Of a stretch of DNA of 64,000 nucleotides, positions 56,662 to 64,000 are shown in pieces (position 1 is the first letter of the stretch; every line of letters begins with the position of its first letter). Location of the stretch: the NCBI RefSeq assembly GCF_000306965.1, contig NZ_JH976441.1, positions 86,625-150,624 on the forward strand. The letters are read 5' to 3'. Below the pieces are notes generated by a model. It did not search any database. It was not told the origin of the DNA and saw nothing but the letters and a program-made list of their open reading frames with translations. This DNA is from Amphibacillus jilinensis Y1 (GTDB lineage Bacteria; Bacillota; Bacilli; Bacillales; Amphibacillaceae). Position numbers and translations under genes: made by a program.

Positions 56662-57237
56662 TCATTCTAATTTAAAACGCTCAACACATTGGTATCTTGG
56701 TATATGTAGCATTTGTACTCTATATAATACCATAGCAGAGATTTTTTCATGAAAGCTATCTACAAAGTTAGCGGCTAGTTCACTCCAACCATCATCAGTT
56801 AACCATTTATTAGTTGCTTTTTTAGCTAGTGTGACATGAGGACAAAAGGCACGCTGATCGATTGGAAGATTTAACGCCCCCATTTGCTGGTTAATTTGTT
56901 TTAGCAATCGCTCGATATCTTGATTTTTGGCTGCTCGCATCCATAACACACGTGGCTCATGATCATTACCAAAATAGCCGATGTCTCCAATTTTAATGAT
57001 AAACGACTTTAATGGAGAGAGCTGATTTATTTTATCTATCAGTGTTGTTTTTTCAACATCAGTAAGCTTACCAAAAAAAGCTAATGTTATGTGGAAATCA
57101 GCTTGATCAGTCCACGTTCTATATGTCTTTTCCCCAATAATTGATTGTAACACACGTTGTTTTTGTCTGAGCCATTTTTTTAATTCATCGCTTAGCTCCA
57201 AAGCTAAAAAGTAATGTCTGGTTATTTGTTCTCCCAT
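56662..57237 (-). CDS. thpR: RNA 2',3'-cyclic phosphodiesterase (2'-5' RNA ligase family)
   Basis: 191 residues with the two HxT motifs of the family: FHITLAFFGKLT and FCPHVTLAKKAT. It hydrolyses 2',3'-cyclic phosphate ends of RNA; YtlP in B. subtilis. Followed directly by ytlQ. Confidence 0.92.
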   Translation of the reverse strand: MGEQITRHYFLALELSDELKKWLRQKQRVLQSIIGEKTYRTWTDQADFHITLAFFGKLTDVEKTTLIDKINQLSPLKSFIIKIGDIGYFGNDHEPRVLWMRAAKNQDIERLLKQINQQMGALNLPIDQRAFCPHVTLAKKATNKWLTDDGWSELAANFVDSFHEKISAMVLYRVQMLHIPRYQCVERFKLE

Positions 57238-57394
57238 TTCCTCATCTTCTTTCAGTTATTCTCTATATCGGTTTTATTTAAGAAAATGTAAAACTTGATA
57301 TTGAAAACTAGCATTTTATAATCAAAAGGTGTAGAATGTTTTTAAGAGATTCAGCAACACCACAAAACTAATGCTTACATTAAGGAGTGGTTTT

Positions 57395-57613
57395 TTGAGT
57401 CAATCAACAACCCGGATGCTTACTCGCGTAAAGGCTGTCTATTTATTTATTAGAGAAAACGGTCCAGTTACAACGACAGAAATTGCTGAAGAGTTCGATA
57501 TAACTGATCGAACGGTTCAACGGGATTTAAACGTATTATCATATAACGGCCTGGTGAGGAGCCCTACTAGAGGGAAATGGGACATTACGAAAAAGAAAGT
57601 TAAGATTTCGTAA
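57395..57613 (+). CDS. ytzE: Small DeoR-type HTH protein (YtzE-like)
   Basis: 72 residues from the TTG at 57395, nine bases after AAGGAG; the eight codons before it lie upstream of that site. Only a DeoR winged helix is present: VKAVYLFIRENGPVTTTEIA, FDITDRTVQRDLNVLSYNGL. No ligand domain, as in YtzE. DNA-binding target unknown. Confidence 0.85.
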   Translation: MSQSTTRMLTRVKAVYLFIRENGPVTTTEIAEEFDITDRTVQRDLNVLSYNGLVRSPTRGKWDITKKKVKIS

Positions 57614-57675
57614 CGTCGCCAAACTTAGTACCATGCTGACGTTTGTTCTTAGTCAGCTTATTTTTTTGTGTGTTT

Positions 57676-58389
57676 TTAATTTAACGCTTTCAAATACATG
57701 ATCTCATCCTCAGTTAGACGTCGATATTCTCCTAATTTTAATTCTGGATCTAACAGCCACTCTCCCATAGCTATTCGCTTCAAATAAATCACACGTTTAT
57801 GAACAGCTTCAAACATTCGCTTCACTTGGTGATATTTCCCCTCATAAATCGTTAACTCAATCTCCGATATTTGACCATTTTGTAAGATCGTTAACTCGGA
57901 CTGCTTTGTTTGATAACCATCGTCAAGTACCACACCTTTTTGAAAAATAGCTTGATCTTCTACAGTAACGTTACCCTCAACCTTAGCATAATATGTTTTT
58001 CCTACATTTTTTTTAGGTGATAATAAACGATGCGCTAATTTTCCATCATTTGTTATTAAAAGTAGCCCTTCCGTATCTTTGTCTAATCGCCCAACTGGAA
58101 AAGGATCAGTTCGTCTGTCCTCATCAGCTAATAAATCAATGACAGTTTGGTCTCTTGAATCTTCTGTTGCACTTACAACACCAGCGGGCTTATTAAGGAT
58201 AAAGTAGACAAATTCTTCATAGTGTACCTGTTCTTGATTAACACAAACCTTATCTTCTTGCAGATTAATCTTTTTTTGCGGTTCTTTTACAAGCTCATCA
58301 TTAACCGTAATTTGACCTGACTTTAATAATTTTTTAACTTCTTTCCTGCTACCATATCCTGTATTAGCTAATAATTTATCTAAACGCAT
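57676..58389 (-). CDS. Pseudouridine synthase, RsuA family
   Basis: 237 residues from the ATG at 58389 (AGGATGATC upstream). An N-terminal S4 domain (MRLDKLLANTGYGSRKEVKK) is followed by a catalytic domain with VGRLDKDTEGLLLITNDGKL, which holds the catalytic Asp, and YHQVKRMFEAVHKRVIYLKR. It isomerises uridine in rRNA; specificity (16S U516-like) is inferred from family only. Overlaps the murJ region closely (11 bases apart). Confidence 0.93.
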   Translation of the reverse strand: MRLDKLLANTGYGSRKEVKKLLKSGQITVNDELVKEPQKKINLQEDKVCVNQEQVHYEEFVYFILNKPAGVVSATEDSRDQTVIDLLADEDRRTDPFPVGRLDKDTEGLLLITNDGKLAHRLLSPKKNVGKTYYAKVEGNVTVEDQAIFQKGVVLDDGYQTKQSELTILQNGQISEIELTIYEGKYHQVKRMFEAVHKRVIYLKRIAMGEWLLDPELKLGEYRRLTEDEIMYLKALN

Positions 58390-58399
58390 TTTGATCATC

Positions 58400-60031
58400 C
58401 TATCTTTTCATAATTCGGTCGAGTATACGCACACGTCCACCCGCAATACGCTCTAATAAGGTTGAGTGATAGCTAAACCATAAATAAACGAATGCTCCTA
58501 TTGTAACCGTAATCGCTAGAATAATAACATTAGCCAAGCGTCCATCTTGATATGTTACGACAAAGTGCAATAAATATCTTACAACTGCGACTGCAAGTGC
58601 CATAAAGATAGTGAAAATCCCCATTAACATAGAGCGTTTTAGAAACTGACGCAATGAAAAAGCAATGGCTTGTTTTATTTTCCATAAATTTGCTACCACC
58701 GTAATAAAAGTAGCTATCCATGTCGCTATTACAGCACCTTGTGGACCAAACCATTGTAAAAATGGAATCGTTAGAATGCTTTTTAATACAAGACCAATAA
58801 ATAAACTGTAAATAGCAAAGCGCTGTTGACTTATCGCTTGTAAAATTGAAGAAGTCACAGTAAACAAGGCAAAAAATAAAGCGACAGGTGCATACCATCC
58901 TAACAAATATCCATTCAAGTCAATAAAATCATTGACACCGTAAAAAGCACCCCAAATTTCATGTGAAAGAATAGACATCCCAACAACTGCCGGTAAAACG
59001 AATAACACAATAAGCTGTAAAGACTGATTAATCTGTTGAAAAAGTAAGGGCTTATTACGATCAACAAACGACTTGGTCAGGGTTGGTAAGGTTGCTAATG
59101 ATGTACCCGTAGCCAATGTAATTGGAATCATAATTAACTTATGACCATACAAATTAATATTTGAAAAAGCATGATCAATAACTGCTTGGGCCTCGCCCAT
59201 GTTAATCAGTGTTCTCGAGAAAGTAATTGCATCAATTTGTTGATACAAAGGAATCGCTAGTCCAATAAACACAAATGGTCCAGCATAACTAAATAACTCC
59301 TTAAATAGAGCACGCGATGAAATATTCGTTCGATCGACTGTTTGTTGTTGAATGTAGAGATTGATGTGACGCTTACGCTTTTTCCAATACCAGAACAACA
59401 CGATTGCAGCGGCAATTGCACCAATAAAAGCCGAAAAGGTAGCAAAACCTACAGCCGTTGTAATCGTTCCACCAAAGATGTGTATAACAGCATATACAGC
59501 AGCCAACAAAAACCCTATTCGGACAAATTGCTCAATCACTTGTGAAACGGCAGTTGGTCCCATCGATTGATAGCCTTGAAAGAACCCTCTGGTAATACTC
59601 ATTGGTGGAATAATAATTAAAGCAAAACTAATCATCCTAATCACCATAGCGACATCTTCAACAGCTATGCCTTCAGAGTTATCAGGAATATAGATGCTTG
59701 CCAATGCATTGGCACCTCCAAATAAAATAGCGAACGTCACCAAACCGGTTATAAACATAAGCCGTAATGCTAATTGATACATACGATAACTTGTCTGATA
59801 GTCACCCATTGAATTATATTTAGCAACAAATTTGGATACTGCAAGTGGAATGCCAATGGTGGATAAACTAATAAAAATAGTATAGGGGCCGTAAGCTAAG
59901 CCATATAAAGTCCCGCCAGTGGCACCTACTAAACTTTCAAAAGGAATTGTATAAATCATTCCTATAAACTTAGAAATAAATGTAGCAGATGTCAACAAGA
60001 CTGTTCCGCGTACAATCGAATTTTTCGACAT
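58400..60031 (-). CDS. murJ: MurJ-type lipid II flippase (YtgP, MOP/MVF superfamily)
   Basis: 543 residues, about 14 membrane helices. It begins with the superfamily start NSIVRGTVLLTSATFISKFIG and has ITRGFFQGYQSMGPTAVSQV. It moves lipid-linked peptidoglycan precursor across the membrane. YtgP is MurJ in B. subtilis. The basic C-terminus (RIAGGRVRILDRIMKR) faces the cytoplasm. Confidence 0.92.
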   Translation of the reverse strand: MSKNSIVRGTVLLTSATFISKFIGMIYTIPFESLVGATGGTLYGLAYGPYTIFISLSTIGIPLAVSKFVAKYNSMGDYQTSYRMYQLALRLMFITGLVTFAILFGGANALASIYIPDNSEGIAVEDVAMVIRMISFALIIIPPMSITRGFFQGYQSMGPTAVSQVIEQFVRIGFLLAAVYAVIHIFGGTITTAVGFATFSAFIGAIAAAIVLFWYWKKRKRHINLYIQQQTVDRTNISSRALFKELFSYAGPFVFIGLAIPLYQQIDAITFSRTLINMGEAQAVIDHAFSNINLYGHKLIMIPITLATGTSLATLPTLTKSFVDRNKPLLFQQINQSLQLIVLFVLPAVVGMSILSHEIWGAFYGVNDFIDLNGYLLGWYAPVALFFALFTVTSSILQAISQQRFAIYSLFIGLVLKSILTIPFLQWFGPQGAVIATWIATFITVVANLWKIKQAIAFSLRQFLKRSMLMGIFTIFMALAVAVVRYLLHFVVTYQDGRLANVIILAITVTIGAFVYLWFSYHSTLLERIAGGRVRILDRIMKR

Positions 60032-60285
60032 ATCTTCACCTTAATTCCTTATTAATCTTTAGAACGCTCAAATTCAGTCGATTTATAGCAAGTGCATGAC
60101 TGAAAAAAAGAGGCCACTTCTACTGAATAAACTGCTTGTAGACGTGCTATCTTTTATCTCAAAAGCGTTCTAGCTTTTGCTCTATTCATTCTATCATATT
60201 TTATCAACAGGTATGAAGATGAAGCAAAATTCACTTCATTATAGTATACTTTAACAAGAAGAAAAACAAGTGAAAGGATGAGATT

Positions 60286-61542
60286 GTGACTTATGACGTA
60301 GCAATAATTGGGGGTGGCCCTTCGGGTTTAATGGCTGCAATTGCTGCTGCCGAGCAAGGTGCCAGAACAATTTTAATAGAAAAAGGAAAAAAACTAGGTA
60401 AAAAGCTCGAAATTTCTGGAGGTGGCCGTTGCAATGTAACAAGTAGGTTACCAAAAGATGAAATCATTAAACACATCCCTGGAAACGGTCGATTTTTATA
60501 CAGTGCTTTTTCTGTTTTTGATAACGAAGATATTATTAATTTCTTTGAGGAATTAGGGGTTAAATTAAAAGAAGAAGATCATGGGCGCATGTTCCCTGTC
60601 AGCAATTCCGCTAAGGATGTAGTCGGCGCCTTACTCAATAAATTATCCGAGTTAAATGTTGAGGTTAAGCTAAACACAGCTGTCCAAGACATTAATTTCG
60701 GCAGCGACCAACATACTATCTTGTTGCCAAACCAACAAACTGTAGCAACGAAAACTACTGTAATTGCTGTCGGTGGCAAAGCCGTTCCTCACACTGGAAG
60801 CAATGGAGATGGCTATCCTTGGGCGAAAAAAGCTGGCCATACAATCACTGATCTGTATCCCACTGAAGTACCCTTGGTGTCTAAGCAAACTTTTATTAGG
60901 GAAAGAACTTTACAAGGATTAGCATTAAGAGATGTTGCGCTAACTGTTAAAGATCAACATGCTAAACAGCTCGTTACCCATCGTATGGACATGTTGATTA
61001 CTCACTTTGGCGTATCAGGTCCTGCTGTCTTACGGTGCTCACAATATGTCGTTAAGCTGTTACGTGCTGGACAAAAGCAAGTCAGTTTATGCATTGACGC
61101 TTTACCTGATCAAAATCCTGAGCAACTTTATCAGCAACTTATCGAACGCATCGATCAAACACCAAAAAAAGCTATAAAAAATGTTTTTAAAGGACTTGTT
61201 CCGGAGCGCTACTTACTTTTTCTATTCAGTCAGAATCAGATTGATCAAGATTTAAATGCTGCTAATATTTCCCGGGAAAAACTGCGGAAATTCGTTGATG
61301 AACTAAAAGGTTTTGAACTTTTAATCCATGATAGTTTGTCGATCGATAAAGCCTTTGTAACAGGTGGAGGCGTCTCAATAAAAGAAGTGGTTCCAACTAC
61401 ATTAGCTTCTAAATTAATGGAAGGGCTATTCTTTTGTGGAGAAATTTTGGATATCCATGGTTATACTGGTGGTTACAATATTACAGCTGCTCTTGTTACT
61501 GGCAGATTAGCTGGGCAAAACGCCGCATGGAAGAGTTTATAG
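60286..61542 (+). CDS. ytfP: HI0933-family flavoprotein (NAD(P)/FAD-dependent, YtfP-like)
   Basis: 418 residues from a GTG with AAAGGATGAG upstream. FAD-binding motif [20 protein letters not shown], then [31 protein letters not shown], and the C-terminal [20 protein letters not shown] typical of the family. Function in bacilli unknown. It is divergent from murJ. Confidence 0.92.
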   Translation: MTYDVAIIGGGPSGLMAAIAAAEQGARTILIEKGKKLGKKLEISGGGRCNVTSRLPKDEIIKHIPGNGRFLYSAFSVFDNEDIINFFEELGVKLKEEDHGRMFPVSNSAKDVVGALLNKLSELNVEVKLNTAVQDINFGSDQHTILLPNQQTVATKTTVIAVGGKAVPHTGSNGDGYPWAKKAGHTITDLYPTEVPLVSKQTFIRERTLQGLALRDVALTVKDQHAKQLVTHRMDMLITHFGVSGPAVLRCSQYVVKLLRAGQKQVSLCIDALPDQNPEQLYQQLIERIDQTPKKAIKNVFKGLVPERYLLFLFSQNQIDQDLNAANISREKLRKFVDELKGFELLIHDSLSIDKAFVTGGGVSIKEVVPTTLASKLMEGLFFCGEILDIHGYTGGYNITAALVTGRLAGQNAAWKSL

Positions 61543-61651
61543 ATACTGCATGAATGCAGTATCTATTTTTTTGTACATTAAGAAAAGATAACACACTCAT
61601 TAAAAGAAGTTTTTTTAAAATATACTTGCAAAACATTTAAATATAGTGTAG

Positions 61652-61673
61652 GTTAGTTACATGAGTAATTAAC
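61652..61673. promoter_or_regulatory. Candidate YtrA-type operator
   Basis: GTTAGTTAC-ATGA-GTAATTAAC is an inverted repeat with 9-base arms and one mismatch, 19 bases before the GntR start. It probably binds the GntR/YtrA protein and shuts off the operon. The -35 (TTGCAA, 61627) and -10 spacing is poor, so the exact promoter is unclear. Confidence 0.5.
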
Positions 61674-61691
61674 CAGTTAGGTGGTGAAGTT

Positions 61692-62066
61692 TTGACTAAT
61701 CAATTAAAAGACGATCAACCGATCTTTCTACAAATTGCTGAGGTAATTGAAACAAGTATTGTTGAAGGCCAGCGAAATGCTCATGACCAAGTCCCTTCTA
61801 CCAATGAATTTGCCAAATTTTATCGAATTAATCCTGCAACTGCAGCTAAAGGCATTAATTTATTGGTCGATCAGGGCATCCTTTTTAAAAAGCGAGGGGT
61901 AGGTATGTTTGTCACAGACCAAGCAAAGCAAATTATTTTAGAAAAAAGGAAAAATAGCTTTTATGATCACTATATGAAGCCTTTAATAAGTGAGGCTAGA
62001 CGCATTCATTTAAGCAAAGCGCAATTATACAACTGGATTGAGGAGGGGTTTATTGATGAAAATTGA
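61692..62066 (+). CDS. GntR family regulator, YtrA subfamily
   Basis: 124 residues from a TTG with AGGTGGTGAAG upstream. An N-terminal winged HTH (PIFLQIAEVIETSIVEGQRN, QVPSTNEFAKFYRINPATAA) and a short C-terminal helix for dimerisation, without ligand domain: the YtrA pattern. It overlaps the downstream ATPase start by 11 bases. Such proteins repress ABC operons and respond to cell-wall stress or peptide antibiotics. Confidence 0.9.
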   Translation: MTNQLKDDQPIFLQIAEVIETSIVEGQRNAHDQVPSTNEFAKFYRINPATAAKGINLLVDQGILFKKRGVGMFVTDQAKQIILEKRKNSFYDHYMKPLISEARRIHLSKAQLYNWIEEGFIDEN

Positions 62067-62913
62067 AGCAAAGGATTTGAACAAAAAATATAAGAAAGAG
62101 CAAGCATTGAAGAATCTTACCGTTACGTTTGAGGGAACAAAGATTATTGGTTTACTCGGAAAAAACGGAGCCGGTAAAACGACTTTTATGCGATTATTAG
62201 CAGGTCATTTCCAACAAACTAAGGGAGAACTAACGGTAAATAATAAAGTTCCGTTTAATCATTATCCGACGACCAAGAACATTTGTTTAATTCAGGAAAA
62301 CTATAATTTTTATGAAAAGTTTAAAATAGATGACGTATTAAAGATTTCTTCAGCCTTTTATCCGAATTGGAATCAAAAAGAAGCTGATCATTTATTAGAC
62401 ATTTTCAAATTAAAACGAAAAAGTAAAATCAATACCTTGTCAAAGGGGATGCTATCAGCCGTTGGAATTATTGTCGGGCTAGCTAGTCATTGTCCGATCA
62501 CTATATTTGATGAACCTTATATCGGTCTTGACGCATCATTTCGCTCAAATTTTTACGACCTTCTATTAGCCTCCTATCAAGACGATCCAAGGTTAATCAT
62601 TTTATCAACGCATTTAATTGATGAGGTGAGTCAATTATTTGAAGAGGTGGCCATCCTACATGAAGGAGAACTACTCCTTCATGAAACTACTGAAGATTTA
62701 GTTAATAAGCATGATATTATTTCGGGTACAAAACAAGAGGTTGAGCTATTTTTAAAAGATAAAAACGTGATTCATAAATCTGAAATTCTTGGTAAGATGA
62801 CTGCGGTTGTTTACAATGAGCCTAAGGAAGAACAGACAAATCTTCATTATTCAAAAGCGAGTCTACAAGATTTATTTGTTTACTTGACAAAAGAGGAGGT
62901 TGCAAAGCATTGA
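62056..62913 (+). CDS. ABC transporter ATP-binding protein (YtrB-like)
   Basis: 285 residues from the ATG at 62056 (GGAGGGG upstream, inside the GntR gene). Walker A IGLLGKNGAGKTTFMRLLAG; the signature region is TLSKGMLSAVGIIVGLA (LSKGM in place of LSGGQ); Walker B is ITIFDEPYIGLD. Works with the downstream permease. Substrate unknown. Confidence 0.92.
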   Translation: MKIEAKDLNKKYKKEQALKNLTVTFEGTKIIGLLGKNGAGKTTFMRLLAGHFQQTKGELTVNNKVPFNHYPTTKNICLIQENYNFYEKFKIDDVLKISSAFYPNWNQKEADHLLDIFKLKRKSKINTLSKGMLSAVGIIVGLASHCPITIFDEPYIGLDASFRSNFYDLLLASYQDDPRLIILSTHLIDEVSQLFEEVAILHEGELLLHETTEDLVNKHDIISGTKQEVELFLKDKNVIHKSEILGKMTAVVYNEPKEEQTNLHYSKASLQDLFVYLTKEEVAKH

Positions 62914-63623
62914 ATAATCAAATTAAAAATTGTCTCTATTATTTTTATAGATTTTCTATTAAAACGGTTATCCACTTTTGGTTAATTTATTTAGGGTTTA
63001 TTTCGCTATTTATGATATTAGCAATTGTAACTGATGGTTCTGTTGAATTTATGGGCGTTAATGCATTACCTAGTTTTATCTTTATGGTGATCTTTGCAAT
63101 GATTTTCTTTAAAGATGTGTTTCCTTATATTATAAAACTAGGCATTTCAAGAAAGTTTTATATTGTTTCTACATTCATTTTTTCAGTTTTGTTAGCGACA
63201 TTTATGATTTTTCTAAATCTTATATTTTTACATTTCATTAATTGGATTATAGATATTTTTAAAATTGAAAATTTTACATTTACCGGATTAAATATGGGCG
63301 AATTGACAGATGTAAGTTCCTTTGATATTTTAATATTTGAGTGGTTGCTTCATTTTACGCTGTTTATGTTGTTCCTACTAATCGGCGCTATACTGTTTCG
63401 GTTTGGTATGAAATATGGTATGTTAATGATTTTTATTTTACCATTAAGTCTGTTTATTCGTCCTATAGCAGATATAGTTGGAGAAATCATGCCGTATTTT
63501 GGGATATTCCATTATGATTATACTCCTTTTGCATTTCTTCCTCTGATTGCTATTGTCGTGTTATTATTTGGATTAACTGTTCAAAAGGCAAGTATAGTAG
63601 ATCAAATATCACATAAAAGTTAA
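62910..63623 (+). CDS. ABC transporter permease (YtrC/YtrD-like)
   Basis: 237 residues from a TTG that overlaps the ATPase stop by four bases (TTGA); GGAGG lies ten bases upstream. Six membrane helices (about 19-40, 49-68, 82-105, 146-167, 172-190, 208-226). Aromatic-rich, typical of ABC-2 permeases. Third gene of the GntR operon; export of a peptide or lipid is likely but not shown. Confidence 0.8.
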   Translation: MNNQIKNCLYYFYRFSIKTVIHFWLIYLGFISLFMILAIVTDGSVEFMGVNALPSFIFMVIFAMIFFKDVFPYIIKLGISRKFYIVSTFIFSVLLATFMIFLNLIFLHFINWIIDIFKIENFTFTGLNMGELTDVSSFDILIFEWLLHFTLFMLFLLIGAILFRFGMKYGMLMIFILPLSLFIRPIADIVGEIMPYFGIFHYDYTPFAFLPLIAIVVLLFGLTVQKASIVDQISHKS

Positions 63624-63700
63624 CTAACCAACTTTATATGACGTTCTTATCAGGATCGTTAATCAAACAAATGTCTTTAAATTAAAATCACCAATTTATG

Positions 63701-63746
63701 AACTGCATCCCTATTAGTTAAAAATCTAATAGGGATGCAGTTTTTA
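63701..63746 (+). terminator. Terminator of the GntR-ABC operon
   Basis: AACTGCATCCCTATTAG pairs perfectly over 17 bp with CTAATAGGGATGCAGTT around an 8-base loop, with a T run after. Confidence 0.85.
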
Positions 63747-63909
63747 TCGTCAATACTGTGAAAGATAGATATACACACGATTTGCACGGATTAACGAACG
63801 AGACCTCACAAAGTCCAATATGAGATCTTGACCTCTCGTTTTTTCATTAGTATAGTGGCCTCAATTAACTAAGGATAACAACACCACAGCACCCAATAAA
63901 AAACCAAAA

Positions 63910-63946
63910 CAAAAAAACTCAAAATTAATAGTCTTGAGTTTTTTTC
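63910..63946 (-). terminator. rRNA operon terminator
   Basis: On the minus strand AAAACTCAAG...TTTTGAGTTTTTTT: a stem of about 8 bp followed by a long T run, just after the 5S rRNA 3' end. Confidence 0.75.
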
Positions 63947-63948
63947 AC

Positions 63949-64000
63949 GCTTAGCGACGTCCTACTCTCGCAGGGGAAATCCCCAACTACCATCGGCGCT
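63949..64000 (-). rRNA. rrf: 5S ribosomal RNA, 3' end (cut by window edge)
   Basis: The complement of the last 52 bases reads AGCGCCGATGGTAGTTGGGG, then ends AGTAGGACGTCGCTAAGC, matching the 3' half of Bacillus 5S rRNA. It is transcribed leftwards, so the rest of an rRNA operon should lie to the right. Confidence 0.97.

Larger units (their letters stand above)
63624..63948. other. Intergenic region between ABC operon and rRNA operon end
   Basis: 325 bases with three hairpins (described for the two strong ones) and a third, ACGAGA...TCTCGT followed by TTTTTTC at about 63796-63844. No gene supported. Confidence 0.55.

Overview
The window reads as a chromosome segment of a low-GC Gram-positive bacterium of the Bacillaceae. 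Its backbone follows the Bacillus subtilis ytx/ytp/yto/ytm/ytl region: a cysteine desulfurase gene, ezrA, ytsP, dgcP, rpsD, tyrS, motPS, ccpA, aroA, ytxHG, murC, sftA, ytpRQP, ytoP, trmB, ytmP, ytlQP, an rsuA-type synthase, murJ and ytfP. The Na+-type MotPS stator and a strongly acidic tail on a penicillin-binding protein would suit a halophilic or alkaliphilic member. The acuABC/acsA genes found between ccpA and tyrS in B. subtilis are absent, which would fit a fermentative relative such as the Amphibacillus/Halolactibacillus group. The genus is an inference.

Layout. 1-6.6 kb: cell-division and redox/signalling backbone, ending with rpsD and its long leader. 6.6-18 kb: an accessory region with small membrane proteins, a broken ErmC-like rRNA methyltransferase behind an intact-looking RLR-type leader peptide and attenuator, a DUF6366 protein, IS copy 1, a DUF4176 pseudogene, and an ABC-transporter/lipoprotein operon downstream of a decayed secreted-peptide gene. 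18-27 kb: EcsC-like protein, ung, an amidohydrolase deaminase behind a purine riboswitch, a DUF2975/XRE pair, an M20 peptidase, a membrane protein, a CDF transporter, and tyrS with a T-box leader. 28-35 kb: class A PBP, motS, motP, ccpA, aroA. IS copy 2 lies at 35.2-36.8 kb. 37-51 kb: FtsA-like protein, ytxH/ytxG, murC, a nicotinate phosphoribosyltransferase, sftA, ytpR/Q/P, a PTS-EIIC-like membrane protein, a lipoprotein, a DUF84 NTPase and an M42 peptidase. 51-53 kb: a decayed ycgQ/ycgR-type permease pair. 53.4-61.5 kb: trmB, ytmP, ytlQ, thpR, ytzE, a pseudouridine synthase, murJ and a flavoprotein. 61.6-63.6 kb: a GntR/ABC (ytrAB-like) operon. The last 52 bases are the 3' end of a 5S rRNA on the minus strand, so an rRNA operon approaches from the right.

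Four things tie the window together. (1) A dispersed, hairpin-rich repeat of about 105-155 bp occurs in six recognisable copies plus two fragments; its ends supply stop codons to neighbouring genes. (2) The riboswitch has guanine-type specificity (C at the discriminating position), but its terminator overlaps P1 so that ligand should turn expression on, upstream of a purine-type deaminase. (3) The macrolide-inducible erm leader is preserved while the methyltransferase has a frameshift and a changed catalytic motif. (4) Two IS copies, identical wherever compared, lie in direct orientation 25 kb apart. Several accessory genes (erm, DUF4176, ycgQ, ycgR, two peptide remnants) are broken, so much of the accessory DNA appears to be decaying.
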